NCBI GenBank assembly: GCA_029259875.1 | Contig: JAJDEK010000329.1 | Span: 1 to 12,836, forward strand | From: Planctomycetaceae bacterium | GTDB taxonomy: Bacteria; Planctomycetota; Planctomycetia; Planctomycetales; Planctomycetaceae | DNA length: 12,836 bases | Reading direction: 5' to 3' | Shown: in pieces, positions 1 to 6,768 of the stretch | How the letters are laid out: every line of letters starts with the position of its first letter | How positions within the stretch are numbered: the first letter of the stretch is position 1 | The notes under the pieces: generated by a model | Told to the model about the DNA's origin: nothing | Databases searched by the model: none | What the model saw: only the letters and a program-made list of their open reading frames with translations | Made by a program: the position numbers and the translations under genes

Positions 1-1220
1 GAGGGCGCGGGACAGGTGCCGCTGCTAATGCACTCTCAACTACCAGTGGGCCTATCAAATTGGTCGCTATGGCAGACGTTTTTAACGACCGCTTAGACGT
101 GAGTTATAAAAGCCTCAAAAAGGCATTTGGTGACAAAGTAGATGTTCCCGACGACCAGAAATTTATCGGCTTTGATGGATATGAAAAAGCCATCAGCTGT
201 CTCGGACCAGGAGATGTTGTCCTGTTGGTTACACCTCCTGCATTTCGATGGGTTCACTTCGGTTATGCCATCGAAAAAGGGATTAACGTTTTCATGGAAA
301 AACCTCTGACCGTTGATGGTCCTAGTACTCGCAAGATGCTTGAGCTGGCTAAGAAATCAGAAGAAAAAAATCTCAAAGTCGGCGTAGGTTTGATGTGCCG
401 CCACTGTAAATCACGTCAAGAACTCTACGACCGCATCAAACAGGGACAGATTGGAGACATTCTGGAACTAAGAGCCTATCGCATGGCGGGTCCCACAGGA
501 TCTGCAGCCACCGGCCCTAAACCGGAAAAAATGAGCGAACTAGAATACCAAATTAGAAACTTCCATGGTTTTCTCTGGGCGAGTGGCGGAGGATTTAGTG
601 ACTTCCTGATTCACAACATCGATGAAAGTTGCTGGATGAAAGACGCCTGGCCCGTTCAAGCCGATGGTTCAGGAGGCCGCCACTATCGAGGCGAAAATGT
701 TGACCAAAACTTCGACAGCTATAGTGTTGAATACACGTTCGCAGACGGAACCAAGATGTTCCTGAGAGGCCGAACGATACCCGGTTGTCGTCAAAAATTT
801 GCCAGCTTTGCCCATGGAACAAAAGGGTTAGCAGTGATTTCCACATCCGCCCATCATCCGGCCAAAGCGAGAATCTATAAAGGCTATAATGAGACAAAAG
901 AGAATTTGGCGTGGGCATACCCGCAACCAGAGCCGAACCCGTATCAGTTGGAATGGGATGACTTGATCAATGCGATTCGTCAAGACAAACCTTACAACGA
1001 AGTCAAACGTGGTGCGGAAGCCAGTCTGGTAACTTCAATGGGAAGAATGGCCGCTCATACAGGGCAAGTCGTGACCTACGATGAAATGCTTAACTGCAAA
1101 CAAGAATTTGCGCCTGATGTCGATAAATTGACTCTGGATTCACCTGCTCCTGTACTGGCCCGAGCCGATGGCTCCTATCCAGTACCACTGCCAGGCATCT
1201 TGAAACGACGTGAATATTAA
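1..1220 (+). CDS. Gfo/Idh/MocA-family NAD(P)-dependent oxidoreductase, 5' end outside the window
   Basis: Probable sugar or polyol dehydrogenase of the Gfo/Idh/MocA family; the substrate cannot be told. The frame is open to the left edge (first complete codon at 3) and its first residues read GRGTGAAANAL. This is the tail of the Rossmann dinucleotide-binding loop, so the true start lies upstream and a TTG at 60 is not the start. Further family marks are VFMEKPLT (nt about 288-311), whose EKP lysine is a typical catalytic residue, then GVGLMCRH leading to the KQGQIGDI segment, and HNIDESCW (nt about 612-635), which carries the usual active-site histidine. About 406 residues are visible, near the normal family length. 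A signal peptide, common in planctomycete paralogues, cannot be judged because the start is missing. A strong hairpin follows the stop by 34 bp. The family call is firm; the reaction is unknown. Confidence 0.93.
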   Translation, partial: GRGTGAAANALSTTSGPIKLVAMADVFNDRLDVSYKSLKKAFGDKVDVPDDQKFIGFDGYEKAISCLGPGDVVLLVTPPAFRWVHFGYAIEKGINVFMEKPLTVDGPSTRKMLELAKKSEEKNLKVGVGLMCRHCKSRQELYDRIKQGQIGDILELRAYRMAGPTGSAATGPKPEKMSELEYQIRNFHGFLWASGGGFSDFLIHNIDESCWMKDAWPVQADGSGGRHYRGENVDQNFDSYSVEYTFADGTKMFLRGRTIPGCRQKFASFAHGTKGLAVISTSAHHPAKARIYKGYNETKENLAWAYPQPEPNPYQLEWDDLINAIRQDKPYNEVKRGAEASLVTSMGRMAAHTGQVVTYDEMLNCKQEFAPDVDKLTLDSPAPVLARADGSYPVPLPGILKRREY

Positions 1221-1254
1221 AATTTACAGATAGCTTCTTTAGGTGCAACTGAAT

Positions 1255-1314
1255 ACTTCCACTGCCTGGCTAGCTCCGAATAAAACCCGGAGTTCTCGCC
1301 AGGCAACTGGAAGT
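1255..1314 (+). terminator. Long hairpin after the oxidoreductase gene, without a U-tract
   Basis: ACTTCCA (1255-1261) pairs with TGGAAGT (1308-1314), TGCCTGGC (1263-1270) with GCCAGGCA (1298-1305), and an inner CTCCG (1274-1278) with CGGAG (1288-1292). The result is a tall stem with small internal loops, starting 34 bp after the stop codon. It is followed by GATCGTTG, not a run of T, so it is not a textbook intrinsic terminator. It could stop transcription with a factor's help, protect the 3' end of the mRNA, or be a processed RNA element. Confidence 0.5.
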
Positions 1315-1502
1315 GATCGTTGAACCATTCACTTCGTTATTCACATCTACTTTTCCTTGCGACAGACAATTGAGTAGCGTTCAAGCACTCTTGATAAATC
1401 CAAGGCTCTTAGAATCTCTATTTCCCTCTTGATTTTCTCTAGTTTATTTTAGATTGACACCACTGCGCCGATCTCCAAAATACGTAATCTGCGTCGCGCG
1501 CG

Positions 1503-1771
1503 TGAGAAAAACTTTCTAGCTGGTGAAAACTTCTGCCCCTGTTGATCCTGTCACTATAAAACTGACTGTGATTTACAATTACGAATGTGAATCTTCTGCA
1601 TCAGTTCCCAGTGATCACGTTCTTATTTGCTGTTATCAAACGGTATCAGTCACGTATCAAACCCTATCACCAGGTTTCACTACAGTTTCAATCCTCTATC
1701 AAACGGATAGCACCGCTTGACCCACTCACGCCATTCTCGATGATCTTCAAAGTCATGAGAAAAACTTTTAG
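1503..1771. repeat. Pair of 13-bp direct repeats framing the 21-bp repeat block
   Basis: TGAGAAAAACTTT occurs at 1503-1515 and again at 1756-1768. It continues as CTAG in the first copy and TAG in the second, so the similarity covers about 16 bp. The first copy also contains the dyad AGAAA-AAC-TTTCT. The copies lie 253 bp apart and enclose the tandem repeat block. A looser relative, TGAAAAAACTTTT, sits at about 6933-6945, upstream of the tRNA gene. They could be binding sites for one regulator or the borders of a small decayed element; no matching terminal inverted repeats were found. Confidence 0.45.
1634..1717. repeat. Four imperfect 21-bp tandem repeats with helically phased TATCA/TTTCA pentamers
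   Basis: Units start at 1634, 1655, 1676 and 1697. Units 1, 2 and 4 begin TATCAAAC; unit 3 is degenerate. Each unit carries two pentamer positions, so TATCA or TTTCA occurs at 1634, 1644, 1655, 1665, 1675, 1686 and 1697, always 10 or 11 bp apart, which is one turn of B-DNA. GATCA at 1613 lies exactly one unit further upstream. In one frame, open from a GTG at 1523 to a TGA at 1718-1720, the block reads YQTVSVT, YQTLSPG, FTTVSIL and YQTDSTA, a seven-residue repeat. That frame has no visible ribosome-binding site and no family signature, so I do not call a gene. An iteron-like or regulator-binding array and a decayed repeat-protein remnant are both possible. Confidence 0.65.
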
Positions 1772-2122
1772 ATCAAACTAAGAATTAGAGTGGCGAAATC
1801 AGCAATCTCAGTTCATGAATAATTTTAAGGTGAACCGAGAGAGCAGATAGGATGGACGGCCCCCAAACGACTAACGTGCGTCTGTAAACATTCTATCTGA
1901 TATCACCCTGATTACTGATGCTAAACATTTGGACTTATCTGCAAAATATAAGACGTACTGAAAACATGATCTTGGAGAAATGCGAGAGCAACATACCCTG
2001 CTGCTCTCCTTTAAGTTTCACAACGTGAAAATTAGTCTCAAAAAGAAAAATTGACAAAATCGGGAGAATTCGACAATCAATGATTGCCTTTTTGGTAAAC
2101 GAGCTGTAGATTCTAATCAATG

Positions 2123-2178
2123 TGGGTTTCTTACCCAATTGTTCTTTGAAAACTAGTTGATTGTGGGTTATCCACCCA
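2123..2178. promoter_or_regulatory. Two TGGGT/ACCCA dyads, putative MraZ operator
   Basis: TGGGT (2123-2127) faces ACCCA (2133-2137), and a second TGGGT (2164-2168) faces ACCCA (2174-2178). Both are preceded by TG, and the pairs are 41 bp apart, about four helical turns. Known MraZ proteins bind repeated TGGG-type boxes in front of their own gene and autoregulate. Here the boxes lie 68-123 bp before the mraZ start. The facing arrangement differs from the direct repeats described for Escherichia coli. Assignment to MraZ is an inference from motif and position. Confidence 0.5.
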
Positions 2179-2194
2179 GTACGATATAGAGCTC

Positions 2195-2222
2195 TTTTAC
2201 GATTGTTGAGAGTTAATATACA
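2195..2222 (+). promoter_or_regulatory. Putative promoter of mraZ
   Basis: TTTTAC (2195-2200) and TATACA (2217-2222) are separated by 16 bp, giving a plausible sigma-70-type promoter that ends 23 bp before the mraZ start codon. The -35 match is weak. The TGGGT/ACCCA dyads lie just upstream of it. Confidence 0.4.
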
Positions 2223-2245
2223 TATCCCCCTTTTGAAGGCTGGTT

Positions 2246-2728
2246 ATGAGCGGTGAAGCATTTATTACGGGAGAAGTGAAGCGAACGGTCGATGACCGAT
2301 TTCGCGTTTCGCTGCCCGTAGAAATGGCTCAAGCCATCACTGACGAATCGGGGGAAACGATGTTAACCAAAGAGAGAGCTGGCTGTCTCAGCCTCTGGAA
2401 GGCCTCAGATTGGCAAGCCAGACAACAACAGGGCGTAGACCTGATTAAGCAAAAAATCCAGGCACATCGCCTGGAAAACCGCTGGGACGAGGTACAACGC
2501 CTCGGGCGTTTACTGTCTACCAGAGATCGAACCATTCAATTGGCCAATCGATCTCGCTGTACAATTCCTGAAGGATTTCGTGAGTTTTTGGGAGTGCAAC
2601 CAAATCAGGATGTCATGATTATCGGCGCTGTTATCTGTGTCGAAATCTGGAATCCTCAAGCTTGGCAGAGTCTACTTGAACAAGACATGCCTGAGTTTGG
2701 AACACTCTTCAAAGATTTATCCGGCTAA
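2246..2728 (+). CDS. mraZ: MraZ-family transcriptional regulator, outside a division cluster
   Basis: MraZ is a ring-forming DNA-binding protein made of two AbrB-like (SpoVT/AbrB) halves, which normally controls the division and cell wall (dcw) gene cluster. Half one is seen at residues 9-24 ([16 protein letters not shown]) and half two at 100-140, with [11 protein letters not shown] and VEIWNPQAW, close to the usual family sequence. A charged helical linker spans about 55-95. The length of 160 residues is slightly above the norm. The family's DxxGR signatures are altered: DDRFR at 16-20 and ANRSR at 100-104. ATG at 2246 is preceded by AAGG at 2236-2239. No mraW, ftsI or murE follows; the next gene, mutY, converges. 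With TGGGT boxes upstream, autoregulation is likely. The family call is firm; the target genes here are unknown. Confidence 0.9.
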   Translation: MSGEAFITGEVKRTVDDRFRVSLPVEMAQAITDESGETMLTKERAGCLSLWKASDWQARQQQGVDLIKQKIQAHRLENRWDEVQRLGRLLSTRDRTIQLANRSRCTIPEGFREFLGVQPNQDVMIIGAVICVEIWNPQAWQSLLEQDMPEFGTLFKDLSG

Positions 2729-2897
2729 CCCACTATCTGATAACAATACATATTGTTCTTCAGCGTCTTTGACTACAGGAGAAGCAGGCGACTCATTCAG
2801 AATCCCCATCTCATCCGACACACCCTAAAGGCTCAATATCCATGGAAGGCTTTTTTGGCACGGATGCCGCTTTCTTCTCTTAAGTCAAATACGTTTT

Positions 2898-2941
2898 CCC
2901 CATTCTCAATCTCAGGCAATTTTGAGGATGGGGATTTTTTT
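2898..2941 (+). terminator. Intrinsic terminator of mraZ
   Basis: CCCCATTCTCAA (2898-2909) pairs with TTGAGGATGGGG (2922-2933) over 12 bp with a single G-U pair, followed by ATTTTTTT. It lies about 170 bp after the mraZ stop and 12 bp beyond the end of the converging mutY. On the minus strand no T-run follows, so it mainly serves mraZ. Confidence 0.88.
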
Positions 2942-2952
2942 GCACACTCGAC

Positions 2953-4200
2953 TCAATCAAGTGAAGGGATCTCTTCAGTTAACAGTTTGGCGAACTTTCT
3001 TCCGGTCACTGAAAGTGGATACCCTTCCAACTCACTGACAGCCACCCATTGATAGAGTGATTCTCGCTCTTCCCGCTGTTTGGACGAAGCGACTAGACTC
3101 GCATCAGAAGACTCAATAAACGCAACAAAACAAAGCAGACGAATTTTATAGCGCGTCACACTATGTCGAATCTCGGCTACAAATTGTTGAAGTGATGCTT
3201 CGACCCCTGCGTGCTCCAGCAAATAACCTTCCAAGCGAGGAATGAGAGCCGTCGAGAGGCCTACGGGAAGATCACCTTTACTTTGTTGCTGATCATCGTC
3301 TGCAGCAAATAGCATCCTCTGCCCCTTTGCCTTTTTCTTTACCACTGCAGGATGAGCAGACCCATTCATATCTTCTAAAGTAAAACGAGGAAAGTCCCAC
3401 AACCCTGCCCAACGTTCCCCTGGCATTCGTTGCCGAATCATCACTTTCTCCCCCTCAAACACGGCAATGCTAACATCGGTCAGAGGCGTGATTTCCGGAC
3501 GAGTTTTTGGGATAGGAATCTGATGCTGCCGCTGATTGAGAAATGCTTCACACCCTGAACTGACGGGACATTGATCGCATTCCGGATTTTGAGGCGTACA
3601 CACCAAACTCCCCAAGTCCATCAACGCTTGATTGAAAATTCCTGGTGACTTACGTGGTAAAATCAATTCCGCAAATTCCCACAGCTGATTTTGCCCTGAC
3701 TTTGCTCTCGGGTCTTCCTCAAGTCCAATCAGTCGAGAATAGAGCCGCAACGTATTGGCTTCAACAATAGGAGCCGGTTGGTCATATGCAAACGAACAAA
3801 TGGCCCCCGCGGTATAACGTCCGATTCCTGGTAATTCCTGTAGAGTCTCTACACTCGTGGGAAATTCACCTTGATATTCCTGCGTGATAACTTTGGCAGA
3901 CTTATGAATATTGCGCGCCCGGCTGTAATATCCGAGACCTTCCCAATGCTGTAGCACTGCGCTTTCCTCAGCACCAGCTAAAGTCTGCACATCAGGAAAG
4001 CGTTTCATAAATTTTTCAAAATAAGGAATCACAGCTGCGACAACAGTTTGCTGCAGCATGATTTCACTGATCCAAACAGCATAAGGATCGTGAAGACGTC
4101 GCCAAGGTAAATCACGCTGATGAGCGTCATACCATGACAATAATTGCCGACGGAATCTCTGACGACGCTTTGTGTCAAATAAAGAACTCAGCTCAGACAT
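2953..4200 (-). CDS. mutY: A/G-specific adenine DNA glycosylase (MutY)
   Basis: Removes adenine mispaired with 8-oxoguanine, starting base-excision repair in the GO pathway. The helix-hairpin-helix glycosylase core holds SEIMLQQT (45-52) with catalytic Glu46, then HWEGLGYYSRARN (85-97) and the hairpin LPGIGRYTAG (123-132). Four cysteines at 201, 208, 211 and 217, spaced C-x6-C-x2-C-x5-C, bind the [4Fe-4S] cluster. A NUDIX-like 8-oxoG recognition domain follows from about 240, with GLWDFPRF at 266-273. Two oddities are visible. The usual catalytic aspartate is a glutamate (Glu147 in IVEANTLRL). The C-terminal domain carries a charged stretch at about 286-311 and reads RHSVTRYKI where many relatives have an FSH loop. 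Length 415, longer than the roughly 350 of Escherichia coli. The GTPase gene lies 62 bp upstream on the same strand, so co-transcription is possible. Confidence 0.93.
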   Translation of the reverse strand: MSELSSLFDTKRRQRFRRQLLSWYDAHQRDLPWRRLHDPYAVWISEIMLQQTVVAAVIPYFEKFMKRFPDVQTLAGAEESAVLQHWEGLGYYSRARNIHKSAKVITQEYQGEFPTSVETLQELPGIGRYTAGAICSFAYDQPAPIVEANTLRLYSRLIGLEEDPRAKSGQNQLWEFAELILPRKSPGIFNQALMDLGSLVCTPQNPECDQCPVSSGCEAFLNQRQHQIPIPKTRPEITPLTDVSIAVFEGEKVMIRQRMPGERWAGLWDFPRFTLEDMNGSAHPAVVKKKAKGQRMLFAADDDQQQSKGDLPVGLSTALIPRLEGYLLEHAGVEASLQQFVAEIRHSVTRYKIRLLCFVAFIESSDASLVASSKQREERESLYQWVAVSELEGYPLSVTGRKFAKLLTEEIPSLD

Positions 4201-4262
4201 TGAATTCTAGCTAATTCACTAAGTAATCGTTACTGATGAAAAACAGGCCCCAAAATCAAACA

Positions 4263-5369
4263 TCACTGAGGTGACGCATAGCGATGAGTCGGCACTGGTC
4301 TGCCCGGACGAAAACTTTGTGTTTGACGAATCTCTAGATTCGCGTTTAATGCTTTCGCACAATTCTGCAAAACATGCGTTACTTGCTCTGTTAATGCTTC
4401 CGGATCACAGGCAACACGTGCATTCACAATCAAATCCAGTTCGTTCACTGTGCAGTTTGAGGGTAAAGATAATTTTGGTTCGCTATCATTACTAATCAGG
4501 TTAGCAACACCATAAAACCCTTCCCATAAACCGATCACCTTAAGATGTGCTGTTTCCACTTCTTTCTCTCTAAAAGAAACCTGCAATTGAGAAATGACAT
4601 CTATCAATAACTGATCAAGAGAAAAAGCGGTTTCGGCCGTGACTCGCACACTACTATTCAACCAGCCAAGTTCAGCTTCACCCTCTGCATAAATGTCGTA
4701 ATCGATATCGAGGATCTTACTTCCAAAATCACCATCCTGTTCCAAGAACTCAACCAGTGCTTCAAATCCTTCTCCTGTGAGCGCTGATGTTCTTAAGACA
4801 GGGGTTCCAGGAAAGTGTTCGTCAACCAGCGCCGTGAGCTCATCAACGTCTTCAGTGGCAAGCTCATCAATTCGATTGACCAAAATCACATCCGCTTCTT
4901 CCAATTGTTTTTTCAGGATGTAAGCAGCTTTCGGGGAAAAGCCGGAACCTTTGTCATTTTTCAAAATCTTTTTGCCATGACTGGGCTTCATCAGAACGGC
5001 ATAGGGATGAATGGAAAACTCGGCATCAAATAATCGTTTGATGGGTTGAATCACTGTTGCCACGAGATCAGTACAACTGCCTACCGGTTCTGCCAGAATC
5101 ACATCGGGCTTCGACTTTGACCCAAGTTCTTCAATCGTCTCCATCAGAGCATCAAAATGACAACAGAAGCAGGCCCCTGCTACTTCGCCTACATGCAGAC
5201 CTTGTGACCGCAGGGTATTCGTGTCGACCAAATCAGAAGCCTGATCGTTGGTGACGACTCCCACATTCAATCCCTGATCGGAATAATGTTTTGCCAATCG
5301 CCCCAAGGTCGTGGTTTTTCCAGCTCCTAAAAAACCGCCCACCATTAAAAATTTGATTTGATGTGTCAT
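4263..5369 (-). CDS. COG0523/CobW-type metal-binding GTPase
   Basis: G3E-family P-loop GTPase, related to CobW, UreG and HypB and to the COG0523 metal-transfer proteins. Walker A is GFLGAGKT (12-19). The metal-site motif CxCC appears as CFCC (67-70). EPVG at 94-97 marks the switch region, NRID at 165-168 stands for the guanine-specifying NKxD, and SAL at 195-197 stands for G5. Such proteins load or insert Zn, Co or other metals into target enzymes. The stretch from about 235 to 368 does not look like a standard CobW C-terminal domain: it lacks a His-rich metal tract and I do not recognise it. No Zur-like palindrome is evident in the 172 bp up to the divergent aminotransferase gene. The metal and client are unknown. 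mutY follows on the same strand after 62 bp. Confidence 0.88.
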   Translation of the reverse strand: MTHQIKFLMVGGFLGAGKTTTLGRLAKHYSDQGLNVGVVTNDQASDLVDTNTLRSQGLHVGEVAGACFCCHFDALMETIEELGSKSKPDVILAEPVGSCTDLVATVIQPIKRLFDAEFSIHPYAVLMKPSHGKKILKNDKGSGFSPKAAYILKKQLEEADVILVNRIDELATEDVDELTALVDEHFPGTPVLRTSALTGEGFEALVEFLEQDGDFGSKILDIDYDIYAEGEAELGWLNSSVRVTAETAFSLDQLLIDVISQLQVSFREKEVETAHLKVIGLWEGFYGVANLISNDSEPKLSLPSNCTVNELDLIVNARVACDPEALTEQVTHVLQNCAKALNANLEIRQTQSFRPGRPVPTHRYASPQ

Positions 5370-5541
5370 ATTAGACTCACTAATGAAGTTGATTTTGAAT
5401 TACTAAAATCTAAACACTCTGACCTCACCGGTCGTTATCTATAAAAACATGATATACATAGTTTAGTTAAACATTCTTCAGTACAATACTATTCGGATCA
5501 TGAATTCCGACTTCATACATAAAAAGCAAAACCAGTAATCG

Positions 5542-6768
5542 ATGCTTATGAACAGTTTATTAAAAGAAAAACCCGCCATTCTAGGCGGAAGGCCATTATT
5601 TCCTGAAGGCCATCCTGAGTGGCCTTTCCCGAGTAGAGAAGTCAACCAGGTATTACAAGAGGCTCAAAAATCGGGATTGTGGGGCAAATATCATGGACCC
5701 TATTCAGAACAATTACAGCAGGAACTTACCACGCTCCATCAGACAGAAGATGTAATTCTTTGCTCGAGTGGGACAGTTGCCATCGAACTTGCACTTCGGG
5801 GCCTTGGTATCGGAACAGGCGATGAAGTCATCCTCGCAGCTTATGACTTTGAAGGGAATTTCAAAAATATTTTGACGGTCGGCGCCACGCCAATGCTTGT
5901 TGATGTCGATAGCAGAAACAGTAATCTGGATATCAACCTGTTGAAACAGGCCATTACCGGCTCTACAAAATGTATTCTGGTATCGCATCTTCACGGAGGC
6001 CTGGTCTCTATGCCAGCTGTGAAGAAGCTCTCAGAAAAATGGGGAATTCCCATCATTGAAGATGCCTGCCAATTACCGGGTGCCAATATCGAGGGACGAA
6101 TTGCCGGAAGCTGGGGAGATATCGGAATACTTAGTTTTGGTGGCAGTAAATTACTGACAGCAGGACGCGGGGGTGCATTATTGACGTCTTCACCCCAAAT
6201 TGCACAACGGGCCAGACTTTATTCCTACCGCGGAAACGAAGCTTACCCATTGACAGAATTACAGGCGGGAATATTACTACCTCAAATTAAAACGCTTCAA
6301 AAAGACAATTTAAAACGCCACAAGAATGTGTCACATTTGCTGCAACAACTCGGAGAGAAATCAGGACTAGCCAGTTTCAAAAACGACGAAAGCACAAATG
6401 AAACTACTTCCTGCCCTGGATACTACAAATTGGGTTTCCAATATCAACCCGAGCAGTTTGCAGGCATGTCCAGAGCACGATTCTGCCAATCGATGCAGTC
6501 TGAAGGAATTGCCCTATACCCTGGATTCAGGGCACTACACACGATTCATAGTCAAAAACGATTTAAGCAGTTCAATGAATTACCAATCGCCACAGCATGC
6601 GATCTCAATCTCGTGATGCTGCATCATCCGATTTTATCAACGGATGAAAAAAACATGGAAATGATCGTACGAGCAGTGTCGCGAATCCAAGACCATGCAG
6701 ATGAAATTATTCAAAGTGAGCCGCTTCACCATGAAGACAAAAAAAGCAACGATTATTCTACTGAATAA
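5542..6768 (+). CDS. DegT/DnrJ/EryC1/StrS-family PLP-dependent aminotransferase
   Basis: Fold-type I PLP enzyme of the sugar aminotransferase family, which makes amino sugars such as 3-keto- or 4-keto-sugar-derived amines for glycans or antibiotics. Visible marks are CSSGTVAIELAL (74-85) for phosphate binding, IEDACQLPGA (172-181) with Asp174 facing the pyridine nitrogen, and SFGGSKLLTAGRGG (198-211) with Lys203 as the Schiff-base lysine. The N-terminal LLKEKPAILGGRPLFP is typical of the subgroup with this opening. Length 408 is normal. ATG at 5542 or the in-frame ATG at 5548 could start it; neither has a clear Shine-Dalgarno. No other sugar-nucleotide gene is nearby, so the product is unknown. 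Unusually, its last codons form a 16-bp terminator stem. It diverges from the CobW-type gene across 172 bp that contain the dyad GTTTA-GT-TAAAC (5461-5472). Confidence 0.9.
   Translation: MLMNSLLKEKPAILGGRPLFPEGHPEWPFPSREVNQVLQEAQKSGLWGKYHGPYSEQLQQELTTLHQTEDVILCSSGTVAIELALRGLGIGTGDEVILAAYDFEGNFKNILTVGATPMLVDVDSRNSNLDINLLKQAITGSTKCILVSHLHGGLVSMPAVKKLSEKWGIPIIEDACQLPGANIEGRIAGSWGDIGILSFGGSKLLTAGRGGALLTSSPQIAQRARLYSYRGNEAYPLTELQAGILLPQIKTLQKDNLKRHKNVSHLLQQLGEKSGLASFKNDESTNETTSCPGYYKLGFQYQPEQFAGMSRARFCQSMQSEGIALYPGFRALHTIHSQKRFKQFNELPIATACDLNLVMLHHPILSTDEKNMEMIVRAVSRIQDHADEIIQSEPLHHEDKKSNDYSTE

Larger units (their letters stand above)
1221..2245. other. Gene-poor region of about 1 kb between the oxidoreductase and mraZ
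   Basis: No convincing protein gene is visible. The longest open frames (65, 64 and 67 codons) lack ribosome-binding sites and family signatures. The region does hold structure: a 60-nt hairpin at 1255-1314; a 13-bp direct repeat at 1503 and 1756; a four-unit 21-bp repeat block at 1634-1717; nested inverted repeats at 1844-1899; two adjacent hairpins at 1984-2008 and 2016-2030; two TGGGT/ACCCA dyads at 2123-2178; and a plausible promoter just before mraZ. A TTGACA at 1454-1459 lacks a good -10 partner at normal spacing. The region could be a long control region, could contain an undescribed small RNA, or could be the decayed remains of a gene; the sequence alone does not decide. Confidence 0.7.

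Noticed and set aside
60..62. TTG as the start codon of the first gene
   Set aside because: The frame is open to the left edge and upstream codons encode GRGTGAAANAL, part of the Rossmann loop, so the gene starts outside the window.
595..918. 107-codon open frame on the minus strand
   Set aside because: It lies wholly inside the oxidoreductase gene on the opposite strand and shows no family signature.
1454..1482. TTGACA followed at 17 bp by AAAATA as a promoter
   Set aside because: The -10 hexamer matches the consensus at only two of six positions.
1634..1717. CRISPR array
   Set aside because: The units are 21 bp with no unique spacers of 30 bp or so, and no cas gene is present.
1523..1720. 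65-codon frame containing the heptad repeat YQTxSxx
   Set aside because: GTG start with no ribosome-binding site and no recognisable family; an overlapping frame (1587-1781) is equally open. Kept as evidence under the repeat, not as a gene.
2051..2056. TTGACA as a -35 box for mraZ
   Set aside because: No acceptable -10 hexamer at 16-18 bp; the pair at 2195-2222 fits better.
1935..2138. 67-codon minus-strand frame in the gene-poor region
   Set aside because: No ribosome-binding site or family signature, and it overlaps the putative operator region.
2753..3052. 99-codon plus-strand frame after mraZ
   Set aside because: It runs through the intrinsic terminator and into the end of mutY on the other strand; no family signal.
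5370..5541. Zur-type operator for the CobW-type GTPase
   Set aside because: No extended palindrome of the Zur kind was found; the GTTTA-GT-TAAAC dyad is too short to assign.
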